Assembly (NCBI GenBank): GCA_038147195.1
Contig: JAYQTB010000004.1
Span: 2,537,763-2,601,762 of the forward strand
DNA length: 64,000 nt
Origin: Eutrophocola salsuginis
Lineage (GTDB): Bacteria; Pseudomonadota; Gammaproteobacteria; Pseudomonadales; Pseudohongiellaceae
Direction of reading: 5' to 3'
Positions 9,725-18,236 of the stretch are shown piece by piece. The position numbers and the translations under genes are program-made. The stretch's first letter is position 1; each line of letters begins with the position of its first letter. Under the pieces are notes generated by a model that did no database searches, was not told where the DNA came from, and saw only the letters and a list, made by a program, of their open reading frames with translations.

Positions 9725-9883
9725 ATGTTAGAAGAAATAGTAATTATAAAAATACTAATGTATGTAATGCTAATTTTAATGACTATAGGTGTTTGGAGGT
9801 TGTGGGCTTTAACAAGAATGGCAAGTATCATTTTTGAAGATTGGCAGCTGAAGGAAGCAAAATTTAAGAAACGAATTGGATAG
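9725..9883 (+). CDS. Small single-pass membrane protein (52 aa), unknown
   Basis: A 52-codon frame begins ATG at 9725, with GGAGA 8-12 bases upstream. The product has acidic MLEEIV, then one hydrophobic helix (~4-24, Ile/Leu/Met-rich), a Trp-Arg-Leu-Trp boundary, and a basic tail KEAKFKKRIG. Codons are strongly AT-ending, unlike the flanking GC-rich genes. The arrangement (ribosome site, one membrane segment, positively charged end) is that of a real small membrane protein, but I recognise no family. It could be a regulator or toxin-type peptide, or an AT-rich coincidence. Confidence 0.4.
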   Translation: MLEEIVIIKILMYVMLILMTIGVWRLWALTRMASIIFEDWQLKEAKFKKRIG

Positions 9884-10003
9884 AAAGGTGAACTTTTCCG
9901 GCCTGCTGAGTTCACTCTAGTCCCATAACTATGACCTTGGAGGTGTTTAGCTAATATTCGACCCTGGCATCAGAGTTGGTTGATTCGTGAATTGGCAGAT
10001 TTT

Positions 10004-10315
10004 TTAAAAGATCTGGTGCTTGCCTAAAAGCGTTTCAAAAAACATCCGGAACGCACTTAAGAAACTATAAAGCGGGTAGTCGTACGTAGCGGGATGATTC
10101 TTTTCAAATAGATAGTGCGAGACGATAGAAAGGCTGTAACCAATCAAGATTGCTAAGGCTAGCCACCGCCAGTCCAGCGTGGCGAGGAATGAAATGCCTG
10201 AGATTAGGGCCAGGCCGATAGCCAGGAAATGGCATAGCTTGGTGTACTTATGCCGGTGGCCGGTCAGAAAGTATCCTTGGTAAAAGTCATCAAAGGTTGC
10301 ATACTCTTTTTTCAT
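10004..10315 (-). CDS. DUF962 / Mpo1-like membrane protein
   Basis: The start at 10315 (MKKEYATFDDFY) has GGAG 7 bases upstream, better than the longer in-frame start at 10345. The 103-aa product has two hydrophobic helices (~25-45 and ~50-66), then SHYLFEKNHPATYDYPLYSF, the signature of the DUF962/Mpo1 family, whose eukaryotic members are Fe-dependent dioxygenases acting on 2-hydroxy fatty acids. His/Asn residues around HKYTK...CHF and SHYLFEKNHP would be the metal-site candidates. The bacterial role is not established. Confidence 0.75.
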   Translation of the reverse strand: MKKEYATFDDFYQGYFLTGHRHKYTKLCHFLAIGLALISGISFLATLDWRWLALAILIGYSLSIVSHYLFEKNHPATYDYPLYSFLSAFRMFFETLLGKHQIF

Positions 10316-10418
10316 CTGATTGCTCCGTAGGCGGGTTATCAACAAAATAATGATGTCGGACCTCGGACCTTCCTGCCTTTATGCCCCAGAGGGTACCTTT
10401 CGATCTGCATACTTTTAG

Positions 10419-11471
10419 CTACTGGTTTGGCAAAAACCGCCGAGTGGATTCCAGGTCGCAGTTGAATGGCGACATGTCGGCATCCGGCACGAACTGCAAA
10501 TCTCTCGAGTAGTGCATCTGCCCCACAAGGTATTCCGGATCTTCCAGCATGAACGACGCTTGCATATGCGTGCCGCCGTCGATGAGGTGGAAGCGTTCCA
10601 CCACGTGCTTTTGCGGTCCCGAAGGAATGCCGTTCTGGTAGGGCGAGCGGTGTGGCGCAAAGTTGGTGGTGTCGATCACCAGCGTGTCACCTTCCCAATG
10701 GCCGATTGAATGGCCCTCGTGGAACTGCTCATTGGCCGATGGGTGGGCGCGGCCGTCCATGTAAACCGTGCGCAGCGTGTCGAAGTACTGGCTGCGTATG
10801 GTGATGGTGTCATTGGCGTTTATGTTGAATTCCATGGGGTAGAGGTCGGTGTAAATGATCAGCGACGGCGTCGGCTTGGAAATACAGGACAGCTCCGGGT
10901 TTTCCTCGGACGCCTGGCTGTAGGCGGCTTCCATGGTGCGCCCTAGCTGGGTGAGGGTCAGCTCTTGAATCATCAGCTGGTCGAGCCCGCCCGGGTAATC
11001 CGATGGCAGCCGGCCGCGGTCCACCAGCCAGCGCCCGGCAATGCTGCTGGCGCGCTGAATGGTCGGTTGCGTGCGCGTGATGCCGCGGGGAGACGCCACA
11101 AGGGGTTCCCCGTTCTCGTGGGTGATAGATGTTAAGAGGCCATATGAACGGCCGTCGAGGGCGGGATAAAGGCCGACGTTGACGGTCTCGCCGATGGCGA
11201 GCGACTCTGTCGTCCATCCCAGGCGCCGCATGGTGATGCCCGAGGCCATCTGGATGTCCCACTCGGTCACGGAGTTGTTGGCGCCGGTTACAGCGACGGT
11301 GACATAGGCGTGGGGATTGCGCAGGCTATAATCGGTGACGGCGCCGGTGATATTGAGCACAGTGTTGAGGTCGAGGGCGGCGTCGCTGTGGTGGGCGTGA
11401 GCTTGGGTGAACAGCAGCAAGCCAATAACGGTCGGCATCGTCCGTTTAATTTTATATGTGAACGCTTTCAT
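10419..11471 (-). CDS. Secreted DUF6152 + 'WEGDTLV' two-domain protein
   Basis: The chosen start (MKAFTYKIKRT, with GGGAG 6 bases upstream) gives a signal peptide ending AHAHH. Residues ~25-125 form a DUF6152-type domain: HHSDAALDLN, GAVTDYSLRNPHAYV, EWDIQMAS and the closing ENGEPL. The C-terminal part (~150-350) holds GHWEGDTLVIDTTNF, the signature shared by six genes in this window. It lies 105 bases downstream of a beta-propeller gene on the same strand. Function is not known to me. DUF6152 domains are small secreted beta proteins, and the fusion implies that the two domains act together. Confidence 0.7.
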   Translation of the reverse strand: MKAFTYKIKRTMPTVIGLLLFTQAHAHHSDAALDLNTVLNITGAVTDYSLRNPHAYVTVAVTGANNSVTEWDIQMASGITMRRLGWTTESLAIGETVNVGLYPALDGRSYGLLTSITHENGEPLVASPRGITRTQPTIQRASSIAGRWLVDRGRLPSDYPGGLDQLMIQELTLTQLGRTMEAAYSQASEENPELSCISKPTPSLIIYTDLYPMEFNINANDTITIRSQYFDTLRTVYMDGRAHPSANEQFHEGHSIGHWEGDTLVIDTTNFAPHRSPYQNGIPSGPQKHVVERFHLIDGGTHMQASFMLEDPEYLVGQMHYSRDLQFVPDADMSPFNCDLESTRRFLPNQ

Positions 11472-11576
11472 CATATCTCCCATGAAATATCTATGCTGGA
11501 TGACGGTGATACGCATCATTGGAAGCGGGCCAGTTCTACGTCACTGAAGGTTAAGGTGATTTCCAGGGGCATAGTG

Positions 11577-12605
11577 TCAGTCCACCAGTGATACGACGCG
11601 GAGGGGCGACCACGCCATGCCGTCCACATTGTCCGGATTGATGGCGATTACGGTGCGCTCGCCCACAAAATCCGGTACCACGGCGGAGATCTCGTTGAGC
11701 GCGCTGTCCGCCAGGAACAGGGCATTGTTCGCGGCCAGCAAACGCACGCCGGTGCCGAATGCAGTGCTGCCGGGCAGATTGATATGGCCGATTTCGGCGA
11801 GCGTACTGCCATTGAAATAAGTAATGTGCCTGCCCTCGGCGCCGTCATCGGTACCGCCGGGAATCACGGCAATGCCGCTGGGCAGGAACTCGACCCGGTT
11901 GGTAGCGATGCTACCGATGATGCCGACAATTTTCATGGCATCCGCATCCACGGCAGTGATGGTGCTGGCGCCCTGGTTGGCCACCCAAACGCGTTCACCA
12001 TCGGGGGATACCGCGATGCCTTCGGCGCGGGCGCCGGTAGTAATGACGGACGTGGGTTCGCTGCCGTCTAGCGCGATCTTCGACAGAGTGCCGCTGTCGC
12101 GGGCGGCGACAAAGGCGTATCGGTTATCTGGTGATAGGCGCACCATATGGCTGTCGCTGCCGCCGGTGGCGAAGGTGTCGACGATCTCACCACCAATGAT
12201 GTCTACCAGCGCGATCGCCTCACGGCGTTCCAGGGTGGTAACCACATGACGGCTGTCGTTTAGGAAAACGATGCTGTGCGGGCGCGTGTTTGAGCCCATG
12301 TCGATGCGACGCAGGATCTCAGCGGCCGGAATGTCGATAACAATGAGATGCTGGCCAGGATTGTTGCCGCCGCCGTACTCGCTGGTTACGGCCCATCGCC
12401 CGTCGGGGGAGGCGGTGAGTTCGTGTGGCACCCGTCCGCCGATGGGCAGGCGCGTGACTTCAGTTTCGGTTTCCAGATCATAGAGCGACACGCTACCGCC
12501 GGTGCGGTTGGCAACGAGCAGTGTCCCCGATAGGCCGCTGTCGGCGGCCAGTGACAAGGTACAAGAGGCTAGGGACAAGATTAGGATGAGTAGAGGTCGG
12601 GCCAT
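11577..12605 (-). CDS. Secreted YVTN/YncE-like beta-propeller
   Basis: The ATG at 12605 gives a leader MARPLLILILSLASC ending around LAAD; GAGAG lies about 6 bases upstream. Repeated blades are easy to see: GTLLVANRTGGSVSLYDLET, PDGRWAVTSEYGG, LSPDNRYAFVAARDSGTLSK, AVSPDGERVWVANQGASTIT. These are 40-50-residue propeller repeats of the YVTN/cytochrome-d1-like class. The Cys near residue 15 could be a lipid-attachment site, but the following residues (TLSL) fit poorly. Such proteins mostly bind rather than catalyse. It precedes the DUF6152 fusion gene, likely in one transcript. Confidence 0.75.
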   Translation of the reverse strand: MARPLLILILSLASCTLSLAADSGLSGTLLVANRTGGSVSLYDLETETEVTRLPIGGRVPHELTASPDGRWAVTSEYGGGNNPGQHLIVIDIPAAEILRRIDMGSNTRPHSIVFLNDSRHVVTTLERREAIALVDIIGGEIVDTFATGGSDSHMVRLSPDNRYAFVAARDSGTLSKIALDGSEPTSVITTGARAEGIAVSPDGERVWVANQGASTITAVDADAMKIVGIIGSIATNRVEFLPSGIAVIPGGTDDGAEGRHITYFNGSTLAEIGHINLPGSTAFGTGVRLLAANNALFLADSALNEISAVVPDFVGERTVIAINPDNVDGMAWSPLRVVSLVD

Positions 12606-12840
12606 AGTGACTCTCATTCTTTTGTATTTGATAAGCACACCACCCTAGCATAGCAAAGTTGGCGTAACGGAATAACAGGTTCTTTATTGAGCGGTGTAAA
12701 TCTGGAAACGGCATTCCATGAAAACAACCTAGTACGTCGACTCCCTTCGTTCAAACCCTGACAGGGCATTGATTAAAACAGTGTGGGTTCAGCAGGTTAT
12801 CCAGGCGCCGACGCAGTTAAGTGGAAGGATTAGAATCTGA

Positions 12841-12942
12841 CGGAAAATCCATGAAGCCGGTAACCGTTATTTCAGAGTGAACTTGTTAATGGATCGTGAA
12901 ACCGTGCATAACGCGTTTTTCGATCGAGGGTATAAGCCATGA
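12841..12942 (+). pseudogene. Possible toxin remnant upstream of the DUF2283 remnant (DUF4258-like?)
   Basis: A frame open from 12841 to a TGA at 12940-12942 reads KIHEAGNRYFRVN...DRETVHNAFFDRGYKP, resembling the C-terminal strand-strand-tail of small RelE/DUF4258-type toxins. There is no start before it: a TGA stop lies at 12838. Its stop overlaps the ATG of the DUF2283 remnant in an ATGA arrangement, the usual coupling in toxin-antitoxin pairs. Identification rests on ~33 residues and the partner; it may be wrong. Confidence 0.35.
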
Positions 12943-13145
12943 AAGTCAGTAACTTTGGGGACACGAATACACTTTAACATAGGGCTAATCACTCAGGTGT
13001 TGTTGAACCCAAAGACCTGGATGAAACCACTCTGATTGATGTCGAAAATGAAGGCTACCTACTGGCAATCACCATGGAGGATGTCAGTACCCGTACGAAT
13101 GTGCAGGATATTCTCTCTCAGGAATTGCCGCCTGACCAACGATAA
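12939..13145 (+). pseudogene. DUF2283 antitoxin-like gene with internal stop
   Basis: The frame begins MKVSNFGDTNTL and hits a TAA at codon 13, exactly where the family usually has Tyr. It then continues in the same frame: GVVEPKDLDETTLIDVENEG, YLLAITMEDVSTRTN, ending PPDQR with TAA at 13143. This is the DUF2283 pattern (a small protein often paired with DUF4258-type toxins). One base change creates the stop; the segment just after it is also poorly conserved, so the gene is probably dead. The rest of 12.6-13.19 kb shows nothing else. Confidence 0.6.
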
Positions 13146-13186
13146 CTCTTATTAGCCAGGCATGTAACTTCTTTACTCAGTCGGTA

Positions 13187-13849
13187 CTATGGCGCTTGGC
13201 GAATCTCCACCATCACTTCGTTGCGCCGCATGAACGGCAGGGAGAAAGGCGCGTTGTAAGCCGCATACATCACGTTGCCGTCGTTCTCTATATTCTTCTG
13301 CGCCAGGAAAGCCAGCAGCACGTCACGATGACGGGTGTAGTTAGGTTCACTCCATCGCCCGGAGAAGCGCATCACCGCTACCTGGCGCGGCGCTGCCTCG
13401 CGGACACGAATGCGGTCGTCATCGGGCACGGGTGCAGTGTCCAGCGTGTATTCGGCCGGCAGGACAAAGCCCACCCGCCAGCCGACATCGGTCTGAGTCT
13501 GTTGCACCGGCGCCGTCATGGCGATTTTTTCCCCGTCATCTTTCTGCGCTTGCGACTGCAGGACTGGTGCGGTCATCGTGATCTTGCCGGCAGCGCTGTT
13601 GTCGCCGCTGATATAGCGAAACAACCGGCGAAAGCCTTCGCTGGCGGCGGCGTTGCGGTCAGCGGAGCCATCGACGACGGTTTCCGCCACTAGGTACGGG
13701 GTGTATTCGCGAATCTCGATATCCCCCTCCTTGTGCAGCACGCTGAAAGCGGGTTCTTCAATAGCCATGGCGGAATGTCCAGTCAGGGTGGCCAGCAGGG
13801 CCAGCAGTATCCGGGTGATGGGTAAACTTGCTGTATAGCGTTTTTTCAT
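13187..13849 (-). CDS. Secreted SOUL-family haem-binding protein
   Basis: Signal peptide from the ATG at 13849 (or 13855), with cleavage near SAMA. The mature protein has the SOUL/HBP pattern: FSVLHKEGDIEIREYTPYLV, GFRRLFRYISGDN, KITMTAPVLQ, a second KIAMTAPVQQ, and FSGRWSEPNYTRHRDVLLAFL. SOUL proteins bind haem or porphyrins; in bacteria they are often exported and of uncertain role. Length (about 220 aa) is typical. It is divergent from the class II aldolase gene. Confidence 0.85.
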   Translation of the reverse strand: MKKRYTASLPITRILLALLATLTGHSAMAIEEPAFSVLHKEGDIEIREYTPYLVAETVVDGSADRNAAASEGFRRLFRYISGDNSAAGKITMTAPVLQSQAQKDDGEKIAMTAPVQQTQTDVGWRVGFVLPAEYTLDTAPVPDDDRIRVREAAPRQVAVMRFSGRWSEPNYTRHRDVLLAFLAQKNIENDGNVMYAAYNAPFSLPFMRRNEVMVEIRQAP

Positions 13850-13961
13850 GCCCATTATGTACGTATAAGGGCTCACAGTGGATGTGTTGTCGCGATGGCA
13901 TCGCGTTGAGGGGCGTACTATTATCACAGGTAAAGTTCGCTAATGTCTGAAGGGCAAACAC

Positions 13962-14810
13962 ATGCTTCAACCCCAATCGATACGATGGCCCCGTTCCCGT
14001 CGCAGGCTCTTGCAAGCGATGTCGGTCGCGGCCGGCACCGGCCTGCTGGGTGTTCTGGGCGGTTCGGTTGTCCGGGCAGCGGCGCAGGATGCCGACTTGC
14101 CGGACCTAGTGGAATTCCAGCGCTTGGTGGCGGCGAATCGCATACTGGCCAATGAGGGCGTGGTAGATGCCTTTGGCCATGTCAGCATTCGCCACCCAGA
14201 TAATCCCGACCTGTTTGTAATGTCGCGCTCGCGCAGTCCGGCACTGGTCGAGCATGCCGACCTGATGGAATTCGACCTGGAAGGGCGACCGATCGACCTG
14301 CGCGAGCGCACCGCCTACGGCGAGCGCATGATCCACGCGGCGATCTATGCGACACGGCCCGATGTGCATTCAGTGGTGCACCATCACGCTTACGGCGTGC
14401 TGCCGTTCACAGTCACTGATGTGCCGCTGCGTCCCGTGGTGCATGCGGCGTCGGTCATCGGCGCTGACATTCCGGTGTGGGACATTCGCGATGATTATGA
14501 CGATACCGACATGCTGGTGCGTTCCATTGAACAGGGTCGCAACCTGGCCGCCACGCTGGGCGATAACACCTGCCTGCTCATGCGTGGTCATGGCGCCGTT
14601 GTGGTGGGTGCGGATGTTCAGCGCGCGGTACTCACCGCTGTTTATTTACAGGTCAATGCCGACGTGCTGCTTCGCGCTAGCGGGCTTGGTGAACCTAAGT
14701 TGCTCAGCGACGACGAGATCCGCCTGTCCGCCGAAACCCAATTCTCATCCCTGGCCATGCCCAGGGTCTGGGAATATTTTTGCCAGCGCGCCGGTATCGA
14801 GGCGGTGTAA
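13962..14810 (+). CDS. Tat-exported class II aldolase/adducin-family enzyme
   Basis: The N-terminus RSRRRLLQAM plus a hydrophobic stretch to about residue 40 is a twin-arginine leader. The catalytic domain (50-282) retains the Zn2+ site of L-fuculose-phosphate-aldolase-type enzymes: Glu121 in ERMIHAAIY, His140 and His142 in VHHHAYG, His210 in MRGHGAVVVG. Family members cleave or epimerise phosphorylated sugars in the cytoplasm. Phosphosugars are not expected in the periplasm, so the substrate here is probably a non-phosphorylated hydroxy-acid or hydroxy-ketone. It is followed after 20 bases by a lactonase-like gene. Confidence 0.85.
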   Translation: MLQPQSIRWPRSRRRLLQAMSVAAGTGLLGVLGGSVVRAAAQDADLPDLVEFQRLVAANRILANEGVVDAFGHVSIRHPDNPDLFVMSRSRSPALVEHADLMEFDLEGRPIDLRERTAYGERMIHAAIYATRPDVHSVVHHHAYGVLPFTVTDVPLRPVVHAASVIGADIPVWDIRDDYDDTDMLVRSIEQGRNLAATLGDNTCLLMRGHGAVVVGADVQRAVLTAVYLQVNADVLLRASGLGEPKLLSDDEIRLSAETQFSSLAMPRVWEYFCQRAGIEAV

Positions 14811-14830
14811 GTGAAAAGGGGTAACTAGAG

Positions 14831-15697
14831 ATGGCGATGCTGAAAAAATGGTTTACGCTGGTTCTGCTGACGGGAATTTCAGGGGCAGTGCTTGCCCAGT
14901 CCGCTGGCGAGATTCGGCTATATGTCCTCGACGGCGGCGAACTGGAAGCTAGCCCGTCCAGCTACAACCTGCGCGATGATGAAGTCGGTTCTACCTTACT
15001 GGCATTGTCCTCATTTTTGATTGTGCATCCGCAAGGCGTGCTCTTGTGGGAAGCCGGTGCCGTGCCCGATCAGGAACGCGTAATGGAAGGCGTCGGTGCG
15101 CGCCAGATCGTCATTCGTTCGGACGAGGCGGAACGGCCCGTGCATCTGGGGCCGTCATTGACGAGTCAACTCGAGGCCATTGGCTACTCACCTGCGGATG
15201 TTACGCATCTAGCGTTATCGCACTTCCACTGGGATCACAGCGCCAACGCCAACACCTTTGCCCATGCCACCTGGCTGGTGCGGCCGGAAGAACGAGCAGC
15301 CATGTTTCCCGACGAACCACTGCACAACAGCGCCCGGCCGATGACCTATGAGGCCCTGCGTTCCGCCAACCGCATCGATATTGCCGACGAGGAGTACGAC
15401 GTGTTCGATGACGGTAAGGTGATTCTCAAGGCGGCGCGTGGCCATTCACCCGGTCACCAGGTGCTTTACGTTGAACTCGCGGAGACTGGTGGCGTGGTGC
15501 TGTCTGGTGATTTATACCACTACCCGGAAGAGCGCACGCTGGATCGGTTGCCACGCAGCGACTGGGACGTGGCACAGACGCAGGAAGCGCGGGTCGCCGT
15601 GGAGGAGTTCCTGGCGCGTAAGAACGCCGCTTTGTGGATTGAGCATGACATGCTCGCGCACCGGGCGCTGAAAAAGGCGCCGGCTTTTTACCGATAA
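14831..15697 (+). CDS. Exported metallo-beta-lactamase-fold lactonase-like hydrolase
   Basis: A Sec leader ends around VLAQ (22). The binuclear metal motif SHFHWDHS is at residues 130-137 (His131, His133, Asp135, His136); a further His is in GHSPGHQ, the bridging Asp in LSGDLYH, and a final His in IEHD. The spacing and IEHD ending match N-acyl-homoserine-lactone lactonases (AttM/AiiA type) and related lactone hydrolases. Export and pairing with an aldolase argue for a catabolic lactonase as much as for quorum quenching; the sequence cannot decide. It converges on yaeQ with a 9-base gap. Confidence 0.8.
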   Translation: MAMLKKWFTLVLLTGISGAVLAQSAGEIRLYVLDGGELEASPSSYNLRDDEVGSTLLALSSFLIVHPQGVLLWEAGAVPDQERVMEGVGARQIVIRSDEAERPVHLGPSLTSQLEAIGYSPADVTHLALSHFHWDHSANANTFAHATWLVRPEERAAMFPDEPLHNSARPMTYEALRSANRIDIADEEYDVFDDGKVILKAARGHSPGHQVLYVELAETGGVVLSGDLYHYPEERTLDRLPRSDWDVAQTQEARVAVEEFLARKNAALWIEHDMLAHRALKKAPAFYR

Positions 15698-15706
15698 GTT
15701 ATGGAG

Positions 15707-16249
15707 TTAATCCGGTCGCGAAGACAGGTCCTTGCAGGTCAATTCAAATTCGCCGTCTCCGGTCGACACATAAAGTGATTTTTCCGAGATCGTAATCGAC
15801 CAGTCCAGGGTCTTGTTTACTATTGCAGCCAGTTCCTGCATCTGCGACCAGGGAAACTGGTACCAATGCGCCTTGAGCTGCCTGAACTTCTTCTGTCCCT
15901 GCAACCACCATGTGTCCGATTTCGAATTGAAGCTATACACCTTAACTTCCTTAGCCACGCGACTGGCTTTCTTGATGCGCTCGGCGGAGGGCTCGCCGAC
16001 GTCGACCCAAAGCTCGATGGCTTCATTGAGATCGTGTGCCCAAAGGTCGGCCTCTTCGGCGTCGCTCAGGCCCTTGCAGAAAATGAGGTTTTCTTGTGCG
16101 TTAAGACAATAGGCGAGGATGCGCGCCACCATGCGCTCCAGGGTTTCGGATGGGTGCAGGGCAATTGTCAGGTTGAGCGACTCGTACAGGTTACGGTCGA
16201 GATCCGACAGCGCGATGCGTGCCTTGTATATGGTGGGCTTGAGGGCCAT
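15707..16249 (-). CDS. yaeQ: YaeQ family protein
   Basis: The ATG at 16249 gives MALKPTIYKARIALSDLDRN, the exact YaeQ beginning, and a 180-aa product against 181 aa in E. coli; the longer open frame to 16360 is not coding. HPSETLERMVARILAYCLNA, ELWVDVGEP and the PD-(D/E)XK-like core KVYSFNSKSDTWW are present. YaeQ has a restriction-endonuclease-like fold and was linked to suppression of RfaH loss; its true function is unresolved. It has no operon partner here. Confidence 0.9.
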   Translation of the reverse strand: MALKPTIYKARIALSDLDRNLYESLNLTIALHPSETLERMVARILAYCLNAQENLIFCKGLSDAEEADLWAHDLNEAIELWVDVGEPSAERIKKASRVAKEVKVYSFNSKSDTWWLQGQKKFRQLKAHWYQFPWSQMQELAAIVNKTLDWSITISEKSLYVSTGDGEFELTCKDLSSRPD

Positions 16250-16428
16250 GGAGGGAAATTTTGGGAGTTTCGGGCTATGGCATGAGCGAGCAGTGTACCC
16301 TGAATTGCCGACCATGGGTGGTTGTTGTAGTAAAAAAGGTGATGAAAGTCGCCCGGTCACACTCTAAACTGCGCACCCGGATCTCCGAGATCCCCGTATT
16401 AACCTGTCATCATTTTTTGGAGTTATTT

Positions 16429-16926
16429 ATGTCCATGTACACCTCGTCCATTCCGGCTGCCATCAAATGCCTGAACAACTTGTCGGCGATCCTGGCCAAG
16501 GGTGCCGCCTTTTGTGAGGAGAAAGGCATCGACGGAACCGTGCTGACCTCCGCCAGGCTCGCCCCGGACATGTTTCCGCTGGCGCGACAGGTGCAGATAG
16601 CCTGCGATTCCGCCAAGGGTTGCGGTGCCCGCCTGTCCGGTACCGAGTCGCCAAAGCATGAAGACAACGAAACCACCTTTGATGAATTGCAGGCACGTAT
16701 CAAGAAAACCGTCGCGTTCCTGGAAACACTCAAGCCCGAAAGCATCGAAGGCACAGAAGACAAGGAAATCAAGTTCAAGGCCGGCCCGTACGAGCTCGAG
16801 TTCACCGGACAAAGTTACCTTTGCACCTTCGTGCTGCCGAACCTGTATTTCCATACCACGACCGCCTACAACATTCTGCGCCACAATGGCGTGGCGATTG
16901 GCAAGATGGATTACTTGGGCAAATAA
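16429..16926 (+). CDS. DUF1993 family protein
   Basis: The ATG at 16429 ([17 protein letters not shown]) with GGAG 8 bases upstream is preferred over upstream in-frame starts. The 165-aa product matches DUF1993: a DinB-like four-helix bundle with [36 protein letters not shown] and [19 protein letters not shown]. His in YFHTTTAY would be a metal candidate. Function unknown. It is convergent with, and overlaps by 16 bases, the LLM oxidoreductase gene. Confidence 0.85.
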   Translation: MSMYTSSIPAAIKCLNNLSAILAKGAAFCEEKGIDGTVLTSARLAPDMFPLARQVQIACDSAKGCGARLSGTESPKHEDNETTFDELQARIKKTVAFLETLKPESIEGTEDKEIKFKAGPYELEFTGQSYLCTFVLPNLYFHTTTAYNILRHNGVAIGKMDYLGK

Positions 16927-17927
16927 TTGTTCAAGAGTTCGGCGCCGATACCGAAGCTCTTGATGCGCGCCTCGTGATCGTAGCAGTGGCAGGTGAGCAC
17001 CAGCTCATCTGCCTGCGTGCGGTCGAGGAAGCGGTTGATAAACGCCTTCGCGGTATCTTTCGTCCCCACCGCGGATTCACACAGCACGTGCTCGGCCATC
17101 TGGATCTCCTGCGGGCTGGCAATAGTGTTTAAATCATCCGCCGGCGGTTTCAGCGGGCCTGGCTCGCCACGTCGCAGGTAAATGAATCCCTGCATCATGC
17201 CCTTGTGTAGACGCTCGCCGTCTTCCTGCGTGTCGCCGGCAAAGATATTGACGGTGGCGCCGCAATACGGCTCGCTGAGTTTTTCGCTCGGCTTGAACTG
17301 CTCCCTGTAGATCGCCAAGGCATGGTCCAGCTGGTCAGGCGCGAAGTGCGAGGCAAACAGATAGGGAAGGCCGAGCGCGGCGGCAAGCTGTGCGCCGAAC
17401 AGGCTCGAACCCAGTATCCACAGGGGCACCTTCAAACCGTTGCCAGGCACCGCCTTTATACCGTTGTAACCTTCGTTGAAATAGGCCTGCAGGATCTGCA
17501 CGTCTTGGGGAAAGGTTTCATCTGCCCGAAAGTTGTCCCTTCTGATGGCGTAGGCTGTCTTGCCATCGGTGCCGGGCGCGCGTCCCAGGCCAAGGTCGAT
17601 GCGGCCGGGATAGAGCGATTCGAGGGTGCCGTAATGCTCGGCGATGATCAGTGGCGAATGGTTGGGCAGCATGACGCCGGCAGCGCCGACGCGAATAGTG
17701 CTGGTGCCGCCTGCCACGAAACCGAGGGAGACAGAGGTGGCCGCACTGGCGATACCTGTGGAGTTGTGATGCTCGGCCATCCAGTAACGCTTGTAGCCGA
17801 AACGTTCGGCGTGCTGGGCGAGGTCGCGGGAATTGTAGAGGGCGTCGCGGGCGGTGGCGCCTTCGACGATCGGCGCGAGGTCGAGCAGGGAATAGGTCTT
17901 TAGCGAATTCAAGCGTGTCTTGTCCAA
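16911..17927 (-). CDS. LLM-class flavin-dependent oxidoreductase (luciferase-like)
   Basis: The 338-aa protein starts [19 protein letters not shown] and continues [40 protein letters not shown] and [14 protein letters not shown], the group-1 luciferase-like monooxygenase pattern (MsnO8/YhbW subgroup). It uses reduced flavin and oxygen; the substrate is unknown. Unlike the surrounding catabolic proteins it lacks a leader, so it is cytoplasmic. Its stop lies inside the DUF1993 gene tail (16-base convergent overlap). Confidence 0.9.
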   Translation of the reverse strand: MDKTRLNSLKTYSLLDLAPIVEGATARDALYNSRDLAQHAERFGYKRYWMAEHHNSTGIASAATSVSLGFVAGGTSTIRVGAAGVMLPNHSPLIIAEHYGTLESLYPGRIDLGLGRAPGTDGKTAYAIRRDNFRADETFPQDVQILQAYFNEGYNGIKAVPGNGLKVPLWILGSSLFGAQLAAALGLPYLFASHFAPDQLDHALAIYREQFKPSEKLSEPYCGATVNIFAGDTQEDGERLHKGMMQGFIYLRRGEPGPLKPPADDLNTIASPQEIQMAEHVLCESAVGTKDTAKAFINRFLDRTQADELVLTCHCYDHEARIKSFGIGAELLNNYLPK

Positions 17928-18056
17928 TTGAAATGGTTGGCTAGATTAACAGGCACAACGAGGCTGGAACAAGGAACATGAGATAAGCCGCGGTACTGAT
18001 GGAAATGACGAAAAGTCCACATCAACAAGTTGGTTATGTAGCGTATTAACCATATG

Positions 18057-18215
18057 AGAAAATCCGGGGATGATATGCCAAAGCCTTTCTCAACCCGTAA
18101 ATACAGCGGAAAGTTTGTTGTGCGCGTCCCGCCGGAAACGCACCGTTGATTGGCGGTGCAGGAAGCCGACTCAGGCGTGAGCCTAAATCGGCCACAATCA
18201 AGCAAGCTTAATTGA
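18057..18215 (+). pseudogene. HicB-type antitoxin remnant
   Basis: A frame begins after a TGA at 18054. It reads EKSGDDMPKPFSTRKYSGKF, VVRVPPETHR, then a TGA stop at 18147, then LAVQEADSGVSLNR and PQSSKLN before TGA at 18213. This is the C-terminal DNA-binding (ribbon-helix-helix) part of the HicB antitoxin family, where HR-R/A-LA and VSLNR are conserved; a CGA-to-TGA change would explain the stop. The N-terminal HicB fold and the HicA toxin are missing. The rest of 17.93-18.24 kb shows nothing else. Confidence 0.7.
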
Positions 18216-18236
18216 ATTAAGTCGATCAGATATTCA

